From Kaistia algarum (lineage in GTDB: Bacteria; Pseudomonadota; Alphaproteobacteria; Rhizobiales; Kaistiaceae): 64,000 bases of DNA. The stretch is from positions 496,001 through 560,000 of the forward strand of contig NZ_JAPKNJ010000001.1 of the NCBI RefSeq assembly GCF_026343945.1. Reading direction: 5' to 3'. Of the stretch, positions 27,667 through 36,375 are shown piece after piece. The notes beneath the pieces were generated by a model, which ran no database searches, was not told the origin of the DNA, and was given only the letters and a program-made list of their open reading frames with translations. Every line of letters starts with the position of its first letter. The stretch's first letter is position 1. The position numbers and the translations under genes were made by a program.

Positions 27667-28776
27667 CTACTCCGTCTCGGCGCGGTAGAGCACAGGCCAA
27701 TCTTCCATCATCACGCCGCGACAGGCGCCCATGCCCATGTGCAGCACCGGCGCGAACGCCTTGCCGTCCCAGGCCCATGCATCGCTGCCGCCGCAATCGC
27801 CGAGGCCACGGCCCTTGAAGAACGAGCTAAGCCGGTTGTTCTCGTCGTCGACATAGCTGTTCCAGAGCTGGCTCGCATCGTCACCCGTCTGGTCCGGAAC
27901 GAGGAACTGCACCGGGTCGACGGCGCCGCCCTTCACGATGCGGAAATCATAGGCGTAATTATAGGCGCCGGCCGAGGCGCAGACGCCCCAGAGTTGCGCG
28001 CCGTCGCCGAGGTCATAGGCGATGTAGGGCGCCGGTCCCTCGCCGCAATCGTCCGGCGATGACTTCGGCAGGCCGTGCGGCGTCGCGGGCAGCGGATCGG
28101 GCATATCGGCGACCGGCAGCGATTTGACGACCGGCAGCGCAGGCACGGGCGGGATCGTGTCCGCCGCCGCATCGCCCTTCTTGATCAGCGCCGTGACCGT
28201 GCCGATGCGCTGCTGCGCATCGTCCATCTGCAGCAGCGCGGCGACCGAGCCGGCGAGCGAGATCACCTGCGAGGAGAGCTTTCGGTCGCCATCGTAGAGA
28301 TCGGCGGTGATCGTCGTCGCCGAGCGCAGCCCCGCGATGAGATCGGGAAGCGCATCCTCCGCGAGCTGGTAGCTGTAAAGATCGCCAGCCTCTTCCAGCG
28401 TCAGCGCGCCCTTGGGTAGGCCGCCGGCCTTGTGCGCATCGAAGGAAAGGCGCAGCAGCGGCTGCTTCAGCTTCTCGCTGGAATCATCCGGCGGATAGAT
28501 GACGAAATCGGCCAGCGGCGCGTCATCGGCGCCGCCATCGCGCACAATGCGCAAATAGGCACTCATCGTACCGTCCTCGGACGTCATGCCGATCGCCACG
28601 CAGGAACGGGTGTTGTCGCAGCCGATTTCCCAGTCCTTGTAATCGACCAGCATGCCGATCGCGGACTGGCCCTCGCCCGCATGACCGGCGGCCGGCGTCA
28701 GCATGGCTGCAAACGACAGGCCCAGGCTCGCGATCAGATTTCGGCGCTGCCGCCGGATCACCGGATTCCGCATCAT
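27667..28776 (-). CDS. exported DUF1176 family protein
   Basis: 369 residues. N-terminal positively charged signal with hydrophobic core and cut near AGHAGE (residue ~33). The mature protein has the DUF1176 features: DWEIGCDNTRSCVAIGM near the start and a C-terminal GDCGGSDAWAWDGKAF. Several cysteine pairs suggest disulfides in the periplasm. Function unknown. Transcribed in the same direction as aroC with 30 bases between, so it may be the last gene of that transcript. Confidence 0.85.
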   Translation of the reverse strand: MMRNPVIRRQRRNLIASLGLSFAAMLTPAAGHAGEGQSAIGMLVDYKDWEIGCDNTRSCVAIGMTSEDGTMSAYLRIVRDGGADDAPLADFVIYPPDDSSEKLKQPLLRLSFDAHKAGGLPKGALTLEEAGDLYSYQLAEDALPDLIAGLRSATTITADLYDGDRKLSSQVISLAGSVAALLQMDDAQQRIGTVTALIKKGDAAADTIPPVPALPVVKSLPVADMPDPLPATPHGLPKSSPDDCGEGPAPYIAYDLGDGAQLWGVCASAGAYNYAYDFRIVKGGAVDPVQFLVPDQTGDDASQLWNSYVDDENNRLSSFFKGRGLGDCGGSDAWAWDGKAFAPVLHMGMGACRGVMMEDWPVLYRAETE

Positions 28777-28806
28777 TCGTCCCCTTGCTACCCGACGCGC
28801 GCTATA

Positions 28807-29892
28807 TCAGCCGTTCTGGCCGCGGTTGCGCAAGTAGTGATCCGCGATCGCGCACGCGACCATGGCTTCGCCGATCGGCACAGCGCGGATACCGACGCAG
28901 GGATCGTGGCGGCCCTTGGTCATCACCTCGACCTCTTCGCCCCCGGACGTGATCGAATGGCGCGGCGTCAGGATCGACGAGGTCGGCTTGACGGCGAATC
29001 GCGCGATGACGGGCTGGCCGGTCGAGATGCCACCAAGAATACCGCCGGCGTGGTTCGACAGGAACAGCGGCTTGCCATCATTGCCCATGCGCATCTCGTC
29101 GGCGTTTTCCTCGCCGGTCAGCATCGCCGACGCGAACCCCTCGCCGATCTCGACGCCCTTCACCGCATTGATCGACATCAGCAGCGAGGTGATGTCCTGG
29201 TCGAGCTTGGCATAGATCGGCGCGCCGAGGCCGGGAGGAACGCCCTCCGCGACGATCTCGATCACCGCGCCGACAGACGAGCCGGCCTTACGGATGCCAT
29301 CGAGATAACCCTCCCAGAGCCTCGCCGTCTCCGCATCGGGGCAGAAGAAGGGGTTATTGTCGATTTCATTCCAGTTCCAGCGGCTGCGATCGATCGCATG
29401 CGGACCGATTTGGACCAGCGCGCCACGCACGGAAACGCCCGGCACCACCTTGCGCGCGATCGCCCCCGCCGCGACGCGGGCCGCCGTTTCGCGCGCGGAG
29501 GAACGGCCGCCGCCGCGATAGTCGCGAATGCCATATTTCGTGTCATAGGTGAAATCGGCATGGCCGGGCCGGTAGCGATCCTTGATGTCCCCATAGTCCT
29601 TGGAGCGCTGGTCCGTGTTCTGGATCTCGAGCGCGATCGGCGTGCCGGTGGTGAGCAGCCGCCCATCCTCCTGCGGCATGACGCCGGAGAGGATCTTCAC
29701 CTCGTCCGCCTCGCGGCGCTGGGTGGTGAAGCGCGACTGGCCAGGCTTGCGCTTGTCGAGCCAGGTCTGGATCTCGGCTTCCGATATCTCGATGCGCGGC
29801 GGACAGCCATCGACGATGGCGCCAAGCGCCGGTCCGTGGCTCTCGCCCCAGGTGGTGACGCGGAAGAGATGGCCGAAACTATTATGCGACAT
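28807..29892 (-). CDS. aroC: chorismate synthase
   Basis: 361 residues. Last step of the shikimate pathway: anti-1,4-elimination of phosphate from EPSP to chorismate, using reduced FMN. Signatures: [16 protein letters not shown] at the start, [14 protein letters not shown], and [21 protein letters not shown]. The C-terminal SDPCVG-like [17 protein letters not shown] is also present. Start [20 protein letters not shown] is typical. Confidence 0.97.
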   Translation of the reverse strand: MSHNSFGHLFRVTTWGESHGPALGAIVDGCPPRIEISEAEIQTWLDKRKPGQSRFTTQRREADEVKILSGVMPQEDGRLLTTGTPIALEIQNTDQRSKDYGDIKDRYRPGHADFTYDTKYGIRDYRGGGRSSARETAARVAAGAIARKVVPGVSVRGALVQIGPHAIDRSRWNWNEIDNNPFFCPDAETARLWEGYLDGIRKAGSSVGAVIEIVAEGVPPGLGAPIYAKLDQDITSLLMSINAVKGVEIGEGFASAMLTGEENADEMRMGNDGKPLFLSNHAGGILGGISTGQPVIARFAVKPTSSILTPRHSITSGGEEVEVMTKGRHDPCVGIRAVPIGEAMVACAIADHYLRNRGQNG

Positions 29893-30277
29893 GGCGAGAC
29901 CCTGGCTTGAACGCGCGCCTGTCCTTCAAAGCTGAGAAGGGTCGAGAACGCGGCGGATGCGGTTCTAGAGCGTTTTGGCGCGAAGGGGAAACCCGCTTCG
30001 TCCGACGAAGGGTGCCGAGGATCGGAGTCGGCCCCGGTCGGTGCGCCGCGAGAGGGTCGGGAGGGAATATCAAGCCATCGCCGGGCACGTCTCCAGGGCG
30101 TTCTCCGGTCATGATCTGTTGATAATAAGCAACGCTATCTTCAGTTTATCCAACTGTAACAAGTCTGTGATCGCTTTTGGAGCTGCCTGCCCATTGCATG
30201 GCCATTTCGCATCGCTATGTTCCGCCTGAAGACGCAGCTCAAGGCTGCGCCGAATGAAATTTTTCCGGGAGAATGCC
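29893..30277. other. intergenic region between aroC and the DUF1344 gene
   Basis: 385 bases between divergent genes. The half next to the DUF1344 gene (about 30115-30180) is noticeably AT-richer and likely contains that gene's promoter, but I could not pick a reliable -35/-10 pair. The short frames here lack family resemblance, and I see no RNA gene. Confidence 0.6.
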
Positions 30278-30556
30278 ATGCGCAACCTTATCATCGCCGT
30301 GGCAGCGCTGACTTTGTTTTCCATCGGCGGAACCGCTTTCGCCGCCGGGCGCGCCGATGGCACGGTGGCAGCCGTCAATCCGACAGCCGGCGTATTGGTG
30401 TTCGTCGATGGGCGCAGTTTCGTCTTCGCCAATGGCGACAGCCTGCGCCACCTGACGCCGGGCCAGGCCATCGGTGTCGACTATTTCGGCGAGGGCCAGG
30501 GCATACGCACGTTCAATCGCTATCCGGCCGGCTCTGAAATCGAGTGGCCGCACTAA
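30278..30556 (+). CDS. small exported DUF1344 family protein
   Basis: 92 residues. A signal peptide (MRNLIIAVAALTLFSIGG, cut near AFAA at residue ~25) precedes a small domain with GTVAAVNPTAGVLVFVDGRSFVF, as in DUF1344, a short periplasmic family of Hyphomicrobiales. ATG 30278 with CGGGAGAA upstream is preferred to ATG 30254. It lies between aroC and the phosphatase gene but on the opposite strand, with a strong terminator after it. Function unknown. Confidence 0.75.
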   Translation: MRNLIIAVAALTLFSIGGTAFAAGRADGTVAAVNPTAGVLVFVDGRSFVFANGDSLRHLTPGQAIGVDYFGEGQGIRTFNRYPAGSEIEWPH

Positions 30557-30599
30557 TCCCGCGCGAAGGTTCGGGAAAATCGGACCGACCTCCGAAAGC

Positions 30600-30626
30600 G
30601 GCGCCCGGGTGACCCCACCGGGCGCC
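30600..30626. terminator. bidirectional terminator between DUF1344 and histidine phosphatase genes
   Basis: Stem GGCGCCCGG (30600-30608) with CCGGGCGCC (30618-30626), 9-base loop, followed by GTTTCGCTT. It lies between two convergent genes (stops at 30556 and 30643), as expected for a shared factor-independent terminator. Confidence 0.7.
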
Positions 30627-30642
30627 GTTTCGCTTGTGGGCC

Positions 30643-31221
30643 TCAAACCCAGATTACATCCCGGCCGTTCCAGATCATGAAGCGGTCCTGCCTTATGTCC
30701 AGCATCGGCGTCGTCTCCGGGCCGAGGCCTTGCAGCAGCCCGAGCAGAACGCGGCAGACGCCGCCATGGGAGACGACGACGCTGGGCCGATCGACGGATT
30801 CCAGCCAGCGGGCGATACGCTCGGAGAGCATTTCGTAGCTCTCGCCGGAAGGCGGGGTGAAGCCCCATTTGTCGGCCTCACGCGCGACGACGCCGTCGGG
30901 CCAGTTCTGCTTCAACTCGGCCTCGGTGAAGCCTTCCCAATCACCGAAGGTGAGTTCCTTCAGGATCGGATCGACGCGGTAATCGTCCGGATCGAGCCCC
31001 ATCGAACCGCGCACGATCTCCATCGTCTCGCGCGTTCGCAGCAGCGGGCTGGCGACGAAATCATATTCGGCGGCTTGCGGCAGGTTTTCCAGCAGCGTGC
31101 GGCCATTGCGGCGCGCCTGGCCGCGACCGCGAGCATTGAGCGGAATGTCCTGCTGACCCTGAAACCGGCCGACGGCGTTCCAGTCGGTTTCGCCATGCCG
31201 GATGAAGACGATGGTCGGCAC
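30643..31221 (-). CDS. histidine phosphatase family protein (phosphoglycerate mutase-like)
   Basis: 192 residues. The catalytic RHGETDWN is at residues 8-15, with the second arginine in SPLLRTRETME, the acid in LKELTFGDWEGFT, and the second histidine in VVVSHGGVCRVLL. Cofactor-dependent mutases and broad phosphatases share this fold; the short length favours a phosphatase. It is 71 bases downstream of fabI on the same strand and probably cotranscribed. Confidence 0.9.
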   Translation of the reverse strand: MPTIVFIRHGETDWNAVGRFQGQQDIPLNARGRGQARRNGRTLLENLPQAAEYDFVASPLLRTRETMEIVRGSMGLDPDDYRVDPILKELTFGDWEGFTEAELKQNWPDGVVAREADKWGFTPPSGESYEMLSERIARWLESVDRPSVVVSHGGVCRVLLGLLQGLGPETTPMLDIRQDRFMIWNGRDVIWV

Positions 31222-31292
31222 GATCGATGCTCCAGGAAATTCGTCGAGGTCGGTCGAGGTTCAGGTCAGGCCGGCCTGAATATCGGCAGACC

Positions 31293-32111
31293 TTAGTCCT
31301 TGATGACCGATATGTCCGGCGCGTCGACCGCTTTCATGCCGACGACGTGATAGCCGGAATCGACGTGCTGCACTTCGCCGGTGACGGCGCGCGAGAGATC
31401 CGAGAGGAAATAGACGCCGGCATCGCCGACTTCCTCGATCGTGACCGTACGTCGAAGCGGAGCGTTATATTCGTTCCACTTCAGGATATAGCGGAAGTCG
31501 CCGATGCCCGAGGCGGCGAGCGTCTTGATCGGACCGGCCGAGATCGCGTTGACGCGGATGTTCTTCGGCCCGAGATCGACGGCGAGATATTGGACGCTAG
31601 CCTCAAGGCCGGCCTTGGCGACGCCCATGACGTTGTAGTTGGGCATGACCTTCTCGGCGCCGTAATAGGTCAGCGTCAGGATCGAGCCGCCATCGGTCAT
31701 CAGCTTTTCGGCGCGCTGCGTCACCGCGGTCAGCGAATAGACCGAGATCAGCATCGTCTTGGTGAAATTGCCCTCGGTCGTATCGACATAGCGGCCGGTC
31801 AGCTCGTCCTTGTCGGAGAAGCCGATCGCGTGGACGAGGAAATCAAGCCGGTCCCAATGCTTGGCGAGTTCAGCGAAGGCAGCGTCGATCGAGGCGCCGT
31901 CCGCAACGTCGCAATGGCCGACAACGATGCCGCCAACCTCTTCCGCGAGCGGCTCGACACGCTTCTTCAGCGCATCGCCCTGATAGGTGAAGGCGAGTTC
32001 CGCGCCGTGTTCCCGGCAGGCCTTGGCGATGCCCCAGGCGATCGAGCGGTTGTTCGCCAGACCCATGATGAGCCCGCGCTTACCCTTCATCAATCCGCCG
32101 GTCAGTGGCAT
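31293..32111 (-). CDS. fabI: enoyl-[acyl-carrier-protein] reductase, FabI type
   Basis: 272 residues. It reduces trans-2-enoyl-ACP with NAD(P)H, the last step of each fatty-acid elongation cycle, and is the triclosan-type target. The modified short-chain dehydrogenase pattern of FabI is present: GLANNRSIAWGIAKA cofactor loop and the Tyr159-x6-Lys166 pair in MPNYNVMGVAKAGLE. ATG 32111 (MPLTGGLMKGKRG) is chosen over the longer frame. The histidine phosphatase gene follows. Confidence 0.96.
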   Translation of the reverse strand: MPLTGGLMKGKRGLIMGLANNRSIAWGIAKACREHGAELAFTYQGDALKKRVEPLAEEVGGIVVGHCDVADGASIDAAFAELAKHWDRLDFLVHAIGFSDKDELTGRYVDTTEGNFTKTMLISVYSLTAVTQRAEKLMTDGGSILTLTYYGAEKVMPNYNVMGVAKAGLEASVQYLAVDLGPKNIRVNAISAGPIKTLAASGIGDFRYILKWNEYNAPLRRTVTIEEVGDAGVYFLSDLSRAVTGEVQHVDSGYHVVGMKAVDAPDISVIKD

Positions 32112-32293
32112 GCCGGTATTCCCCTTCGTCGCATCACAAGCGGCCCCGTATCGCACAGGCGATTCCCCGCTTCAAGGCGGCTCGGATCGCTCTCCCATCA
32201 CTCTTGCTGAACGGCTTTCGCGAAGAAGGGGGCAAAAGATCCCGCGAAAGACCGGCTGACGGCCTCAAAGCTTGCCGCTAAAGTCCCGCCATC

Positions 32294-33715
32294 ATGCTTC
32301 AGCCCCCCTCCCCCGCTCTCCTCGCCCGCTTCGTCGCGATCGTCGGCCCCGCCCATGCGCTCACCGAAGCGCACGCCACGGAGCCCTACCGGACCGAACA
32401 GCGCGAGCGCTTTCCAGGCGCCACGCCGATGGTGCTTCGCCCCGGTTCGGCCCACGAAGTCTCGCAGATTCTGGCGCTCGCCAACGAGGCGCGCGTCGCC
32501 ATCGTGCCGCAGAGCGGCAATACCGGCCTTGTCGGCGGCCAGGTGCCGGACAAGAGCGGCAACGAGATCGTGCTGTCTCTCGACCGGATGACGAAGATCC
32601 GCGCGGTCGATGCCGAGGGCTACACTCTGACCGTGGAGGCCGGCGCGATTCTCGCCGATGTGCAGGCCGCGGCCGAACACGCCGATCGCCTGTTTCCGCT
32701 CTCGCTTGGCGCCGAAGGCTCCTGCCGGATCGGCGGAAATATTTCGTCGAATGCCGGCGGCACGGCAGTGCTCGCCTATGGCAATACCCGCGAACTGGTG
32801 CTCGGAGTCGAAGTCGTCCTCGCCGACGGGCGAATCTGGGAGGGGATGGGGAGCCTTCGCAAGGACAATACCGGTTACGATCTGAAGCAGCTTTTCATCG
32901 GCGGCGAAGGCACGCTCGGCATCGTCACCGCCGCCGTGCTGAAGCTGTTTCCACGCCCGAAGGGGCAGGCCGTCGCCTTCGTCGCCATCGCTGACCCGGC
33001 GGCGGCACTCTCTCTCTTCAACCTCGCGCGCGACCGCGCCGGCCATGATCTGACGGGCTTCGAACTCATGCCGCGCATCGGTATGGAGTTCGTCGTCAAG
33101 CATCTTTCCGGCGCGCGCGATCCGCTGGCCGCCCCTTCGCCCTGGTATGTGCTCATGGAAATCTCGTCGGGTCATTCCGACGAGGCCGCTTCCGCCACGC
33201 TGGAGGACATCCTCGCCACCGCGTTCGAGGCGGGCGTCGTCGCGGACGCGGCGATCGCGCAATCGCTCGCCGACCGCAAGGCGTTCTGGCACATCCGCCA
33301 CGGCATGAGCGAAGTGCAGAAGCCCGAGGGCGGCTCGATCAAGCACGATGTCTCTGTGCCCGTGGCGCAGGTTCCGGCCTTCCTGACCGAGGCGGTCGCG
33401 GCCGTCGAAGCCTTCATACCCGGCTGCCGGCCGGTGCCCTTCGGACATCTCGGCGACGGCAACATCCATTTCAACGTCTCGCAGCCGATCGGCGCCGACA
33501 AGGAATCCTATCTCGCGCGCTGGGAAGAAATGAACGCCCTCGTCCACGGCATTGTCGGCCGCTATCACGGCTCGATCTCGGCCGAACACGGCATCGGCCG
33601 CCTGAAGCGTGACCTGCTCCCCGGCGTGAAGGGCGAGGTGGCGATGTCGTTGATGCGCGGCATCAAGGCGGCCTTCGACCCGAACGGGATCCTGAATCCG
33701 GGCAAGGTGCTGTAG
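32294..33715 (+). CDS. FAD-binding oxidoreductase (D-2-hydroxyacid dehydrogenase / GlcD-like)
   Basis: 473 residues. VAO/PCMH-type FAD domain: VPQSGNTGLVGGQVPD is the FAD pyrophosphate loop, with GAILADVQAAAEHADRLFPLSLGAEGSCRIGGNISSNAGGT and GEGTLGIVTAAVLKL. The C-terminal FAD-oxidase domain has PFGHLGDGNIHFNVSQP (His residues for substrate/metal) and EHGIGRLKRDLLPG. Closest in form to D-2-hydroxyglutarate or D-lactate dehydrogenases. Full length. Confidence 0.92.
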   Translation: MLQPPSPALLARFVAIVGPAHALTEAHATEPYRTEQRERFPGATPMVLRPGSAHEVSQILALANEARVAIVPQSGNTGLVGGQVPDKSGNEIVLSLDRMTKIRAVDAEGYTLTVEAGAILADVQAAAEHADRLFPLSLGAEGSCRIGGNISSNAGGTAVLAYGNTRELVLGVEVVLADGRIWEGMGSLRKDNTGYDLKQLFIGGEGTLGIVTAAVLKLFPRPKGQAVAFVAIADPAAALSLFNLARDRAGHDLTGFELMPRIGMEFVVKHLSGARDPLAAPSPWYVLMEISSGHSDEAASATLEDILATAFEAGVVADAAIAQSLADRKAFWHIRHGMSEVQKPEGGSIKHDVSVPVAQVPAFLTEAVAAVEAFIPGCRPVPFGHLGDGNIHFNVSQPIGADKESYLARWEEMNALVHGIVGRYHGSISAEHGIGRLKRDLLPGVKGEVAMSLMRGIKAAFDPNGILNPGKVL

Positions 33716-34330
33716 GTGCGGGCGGACCGGGGGCGGGTTCACGTCTGCCTGTCGGATTTCCTCCGGACCGGAAAGATCGGGCCGATCGGCATCGGATCGA
33801 CGCGCGCGGACATGGTGCTGGCGTTTGGTCCGGCTATGAATGGGAACATGAGGCGGGGGACCCATGAGGACCTCGTATGGTATTATGGGCCCGGCTATTC
33901 AATCGAGTTCGGGTTCAACAGAGCGAAGTCCGCGCTCGATCCCGTCTACTACGTTCAGGTCGAGAATGCCGATGATCGTGGCGGCTTCTCAGGCGCCGGA
34001 GGACTTCACTTCTTCGACGATGGTTTTCGCGTCAGTGGCACGATGAAGTGGGATATTGAACGCTTCTGCAGGGTTCACGGCGTCCGCTTTGTCCAGATCC
34101 GGAGCCCGACGGATCACTATGGCATCTTGACCGAAGGCGGCGTCTGCGCCTGGGCCGGCGATGAGGACTCTGACGGCGATCTGTTTTTCGGCTTCCAGAC
34201 CTTCATCACGGATGGTCCCCATTGGGCCAAGGCGCCTCATATGCCGGTCGGGTTCGATCGGCTGCACTGGGATCACGAGCAACTGACACGGCCGCTCGGC
34301 CGCTCGACCCGGCGGCGCCGGACGATGTGA
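33716..34330 (+). CDS. hypothetical protein, orphan 'GKIGP' type
   Basis: 204 residues, GTG start abutting the stop of the FAD oxidoreductase gene (TAG-GTG). The beginning LSDFLRTGKIGPIGIGSTRADMVLAFGP resembles a widespread group of accessory proteins that share a G-x-IGP-x-x-x-G...V...LGxP start; many of those are found near phage or toxin genes, but no function is known to me. The middle is rich in Gly, Tyr and Phe (WYYGPGYSIEFGFN). Base composition is somewhat less GC-rich than the neighbours, which fits transfer. Confidence 0.6.
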   Translation: MRADRGRVHVCLSDFLRTGKIGPIGIGSTRADMVLAFGPAMNGNMRRGTHEDLVWYYGPGYSIEFGFNRAKSALDPVYYVQVENADDRGGFSGAGGLHFFDDGFRVSGTMKWDIERFCRVHGVRFVQIRSPTDHYGILTEGGVCAWAGDEDSDGDLFFGFQTFITDGPHWAKAPHMPVGFDRLHWDHEQLTRPLGRSTRRRRTM

Positions 34331-34392
34331 GAACGGACTGGCCGCAGGTCTCGAGCCTCGACCGGAGCCGACCCACCGGACGGTGACCGTTG

Positions 34393-34443
34393 CAATCATC
34401 CTTGCAAATCTGGAGGCTATCTCCATAATTGCAAGGATGATTG
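34393..34443 (+). promoter_or_regulatory. 15-bp inverted repeat overlapping the ATPase start codon
   Basis: CAATCATCCTTGCAA (34393-34407) and its exact reverse complement TTGCAAGGATGATTG (34429-34443), 21-base spacer. The right arm contains the ATG (34437-34439) of the DUF4143 ATPase; the spacer contains TGGAGG, which could serve as ribosome-binding sequence. As DNA it could be an operator; as RNA it would hide the start codon in a stem. Confidence 0.65.
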
Positions 34444-35612
34444 AACGTCGCCTCCTGCGAGACCTGATTTCCGCCCTCGACCGATCTCCGGCCGTGGCGC
34501 TCGTTGGCCCGCGTCAGGTCGGCAAGACGACCCTGGCGCTGGAGGTTGGCGAAACGCGTCCGTCTATCTATCTTGATCTTGAATCCGACGCCGACCGCGC
34601 CAAGCTCGCCGAGCCAGAGCTCTATCTGGCCGAACATCAGGACAAGCTCGTCATTCTTGACGAGGTGCATCGCAAGCCGGACCTCTTCCAGAACCTGCGA
34701 GGTTTGATCGATCGAGGCCGTCGCGCCGGGCGACGTTCGGGCCAGTTTCTCCTGCTGGGATCCGCATCAATCGACTTGCTCAAGCAGAGCGGCGAGAGCC
34801 TTGCCGGCCGCATCGCCTATCTAGAACTCGGCCCCTTCGACCTGCTCGAAGTGGGGGAAGCTGAGTTGGACAAGCTCTGGCTGCGCGGCGGTTTCCCGGA
34901 CAGCTTCTTCGCAGAAGGCGATGGAGGCTCGATCCGCTGGCGGCAGGACTTCATCCGCACCTATCTCGAACGTGACATCCCGCAATTCGGCTTCCGCATC
35001 CCGGCCGAGACGCTGCGACGCTTCTGGACCATGCTCGCCCATTCGCAGGGAGGTTTACTCAACGCGGCGCAGCTTGCGCGCGGGCTCGGCATGGATGGCA
35101 AGACGGTCGCATCCTATCTGGACCTGCTGGTCGATCTTCTGCTCGTGCGCCGCTTGGCGCCCTGGCACAACAATGTTGGAAAACGGCTCGTCAAATCGCC
35201 GAAGGTCTATGTGCGGGACAGCGGCCTGCTGCACGCCCTGCTGGGCCTCGGCGACCGGGAGGCGATCCTGGGCCATCCGGTCGCGGGCCTCAGTTGGGAA
35301 GGCTTCGTCATCGAAACTCTCCATGCGGCAAGCTGGCCGGGTATGGAGCATCATTTCTATCGCACCGCCGCCGGGGCGGAGATCGACCTTGTCCTCGGCT
35401 TTCCAGGCGGGCGGCGCTGGGCGGTCGAGATCAAACGCAGTCTCGATCCGAAACCGGGCAAGGGCTTTCACTCCGCCCGCGCGGACCTGGAGCCGGAGCG
35501 AAGCTATGTCGTCTATCCGGGCCAGGAACGCTTCCCGCTCGGCGACGGGATCGAAGCCATAAGCCTCGCCGGACTCGCCCAGCGCGTCGCCACGTTAGCG
35601 CCCTCTCTCTAA
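34437..35612 (+). CDS. AAA+ ATPase with DUF4143 domain
   Basis: 391 residues. N-terminal AAA_14 ATPase: Walker A GPRQVGKTT (about residues 25-33), Walker B LVILDEVH. The C-terminal DUF4143 region (GGLLNAAQLARGLGMDGKTVASYLDLLVDLLLVRRL) includes a winged-helix-like part and ends in a PD-(D/E)XK-like pattern, EIDLVLGFPGGRRWAVEIK. This family is widespread, mobile and of unknown role; nuclease activity is inferred only. The start follows the family's MIERRLLRDL beginning. It is likely acquired with the preceding hypothetical gene. Confidence 0.88.
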   Translation: MIERRLLRDLISALDRSPAVALVGPRQVGKTTLALEVGETRPSIYLDLESDADRAKLAEPELYLAEHQDKLVILDEVHRKPDLFQNLRGLIDRGRRAGRRSGQFLLLGSASIDLLKQSGESLAGRIAYLELGPFDLLEVGEAELDKLWLRGGFPDSFFAEGDGGSIRWRQDFIRTYLERDIPQFGFRIPAETLRRFWTMLAHSQGGLLNAAQLARGLGMDGKTVASYLDLLVDLLLVRRLAPWHNNVGKRLVKSPKVYVRDSGLLHALLGLGDREAILGHPVAGLSWEGFVIETLHAASWPGMEHHFYRTAAGAEIDLVLGFPGGRRWAVEIKRSLDPKPGKGFHSARADLEPERSYVVYPGQERFPLGDGIEAISLAGLAQRVATLAPSL

Positions 35613-35795
35613 CTTTCCATCAACCCTCTTCCCTCACCGCCTGCTAACCCTACTCCAACCCGGACAATCTTAACCATCTTCCTTAAGGAGAAAACGGCTC
35701 TGCGCATGGCATTGTCGCCTTAACGAGACGAGAGAGAGGCCGGGTCCGGCTGGTCGATCAAGGTCTTGTTAACCAGTCGAGAGTGAGGCGAAATC

Positions 35796-36371
35796 ATGCG
35801 TCAGGCAGCTAATTTCAACGTAACCGTTCGCGACATCCGGCTCGATCCGATGAGCCTGCCCGTCCGCTTCCAGGCCCCCGTTGCCGGCCCGTCGCGCCCT
35901 GCGCTTGCCTCGATCCTTCTCGACCGCGACCGTGTCGTGATGAAGCGTCCGCTCGGCGGCGTCGATGCCACCGTCACCTGCCCGCTGAAGGCGTTTCGCG
36001 GCGTCGCGGTGCGGATGAGCGTCGATCCCGAGACGGACGGTATCCGCACGGTGGTCGAACTGATGCACCGCGATCCGGCCATGACGCTGCCGCTGGTCTC
36101 GCGCGAGGATCTCGGCGATGCCGAGGATGTCGCCGCCGACTGGCAGGCCTGGGGCAAGGCGCTCGGCCTGCCGCTTCTGATCGTCGAGGGTGACGGCACG
36201 GTGCGCGAGGCGATGTCGCAGATGGGCGGCCTCGTCGTCGGCGAGGTCAAGGCGCGGCGCATGGTCTCGTCGCTCACCAAGCGCCGCCCGCGTTTCCTGA
36301 AGCGCCGCAAGACCGGCCTCGCCGGCGACCGCGGCCAGGTTGTTGGCCGCGAGATCATCGCACGCGACTGA
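35796..36371 (+). CDS. DUF6101 family protein
   Basis: 191 residues beginning MRQAANFNVTVRDIRLDPMSLPVRF, a conserved protein of Hyphomicrobiales with no known function. The C-terminus is strongly basic (KARRMVSSLTKRRPRFLKRRK), suggesting contact with nucleic acid or membrane. It contains no membrane helix or signal peptide. Convergent with ubiA, stops five bases apart. Its upstream 180 bases are AT-richer and hold TTAA pairs but no proper CtrA box. Confidence 0.8.
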   Translation: MRQAANFNVTVRDIRLDPMSLPVRFQAPVAGPSRPALASILLDRDRVVMKRPLGGVDATVTCPLKAFRGVAVRMSVDPETDGIRTVVELMHRDPAMTLPLVSREDLGDAEDVAADWQAWGKALGLPLLIVEGDGTVREAMSQMGGLVVGEVKARRMVSSLTKRRPRFLKRRKTGLAGDRGQVVGREIIARD

Positions 36372-36375
36372 GCGC

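Noticed and set aside
35670..35686. TTAA pair resembling a CtrA box upstream of DUF6101
   Set aside because: Spacing is N9; CtrA boxes need TTAA-N7-TTAA.
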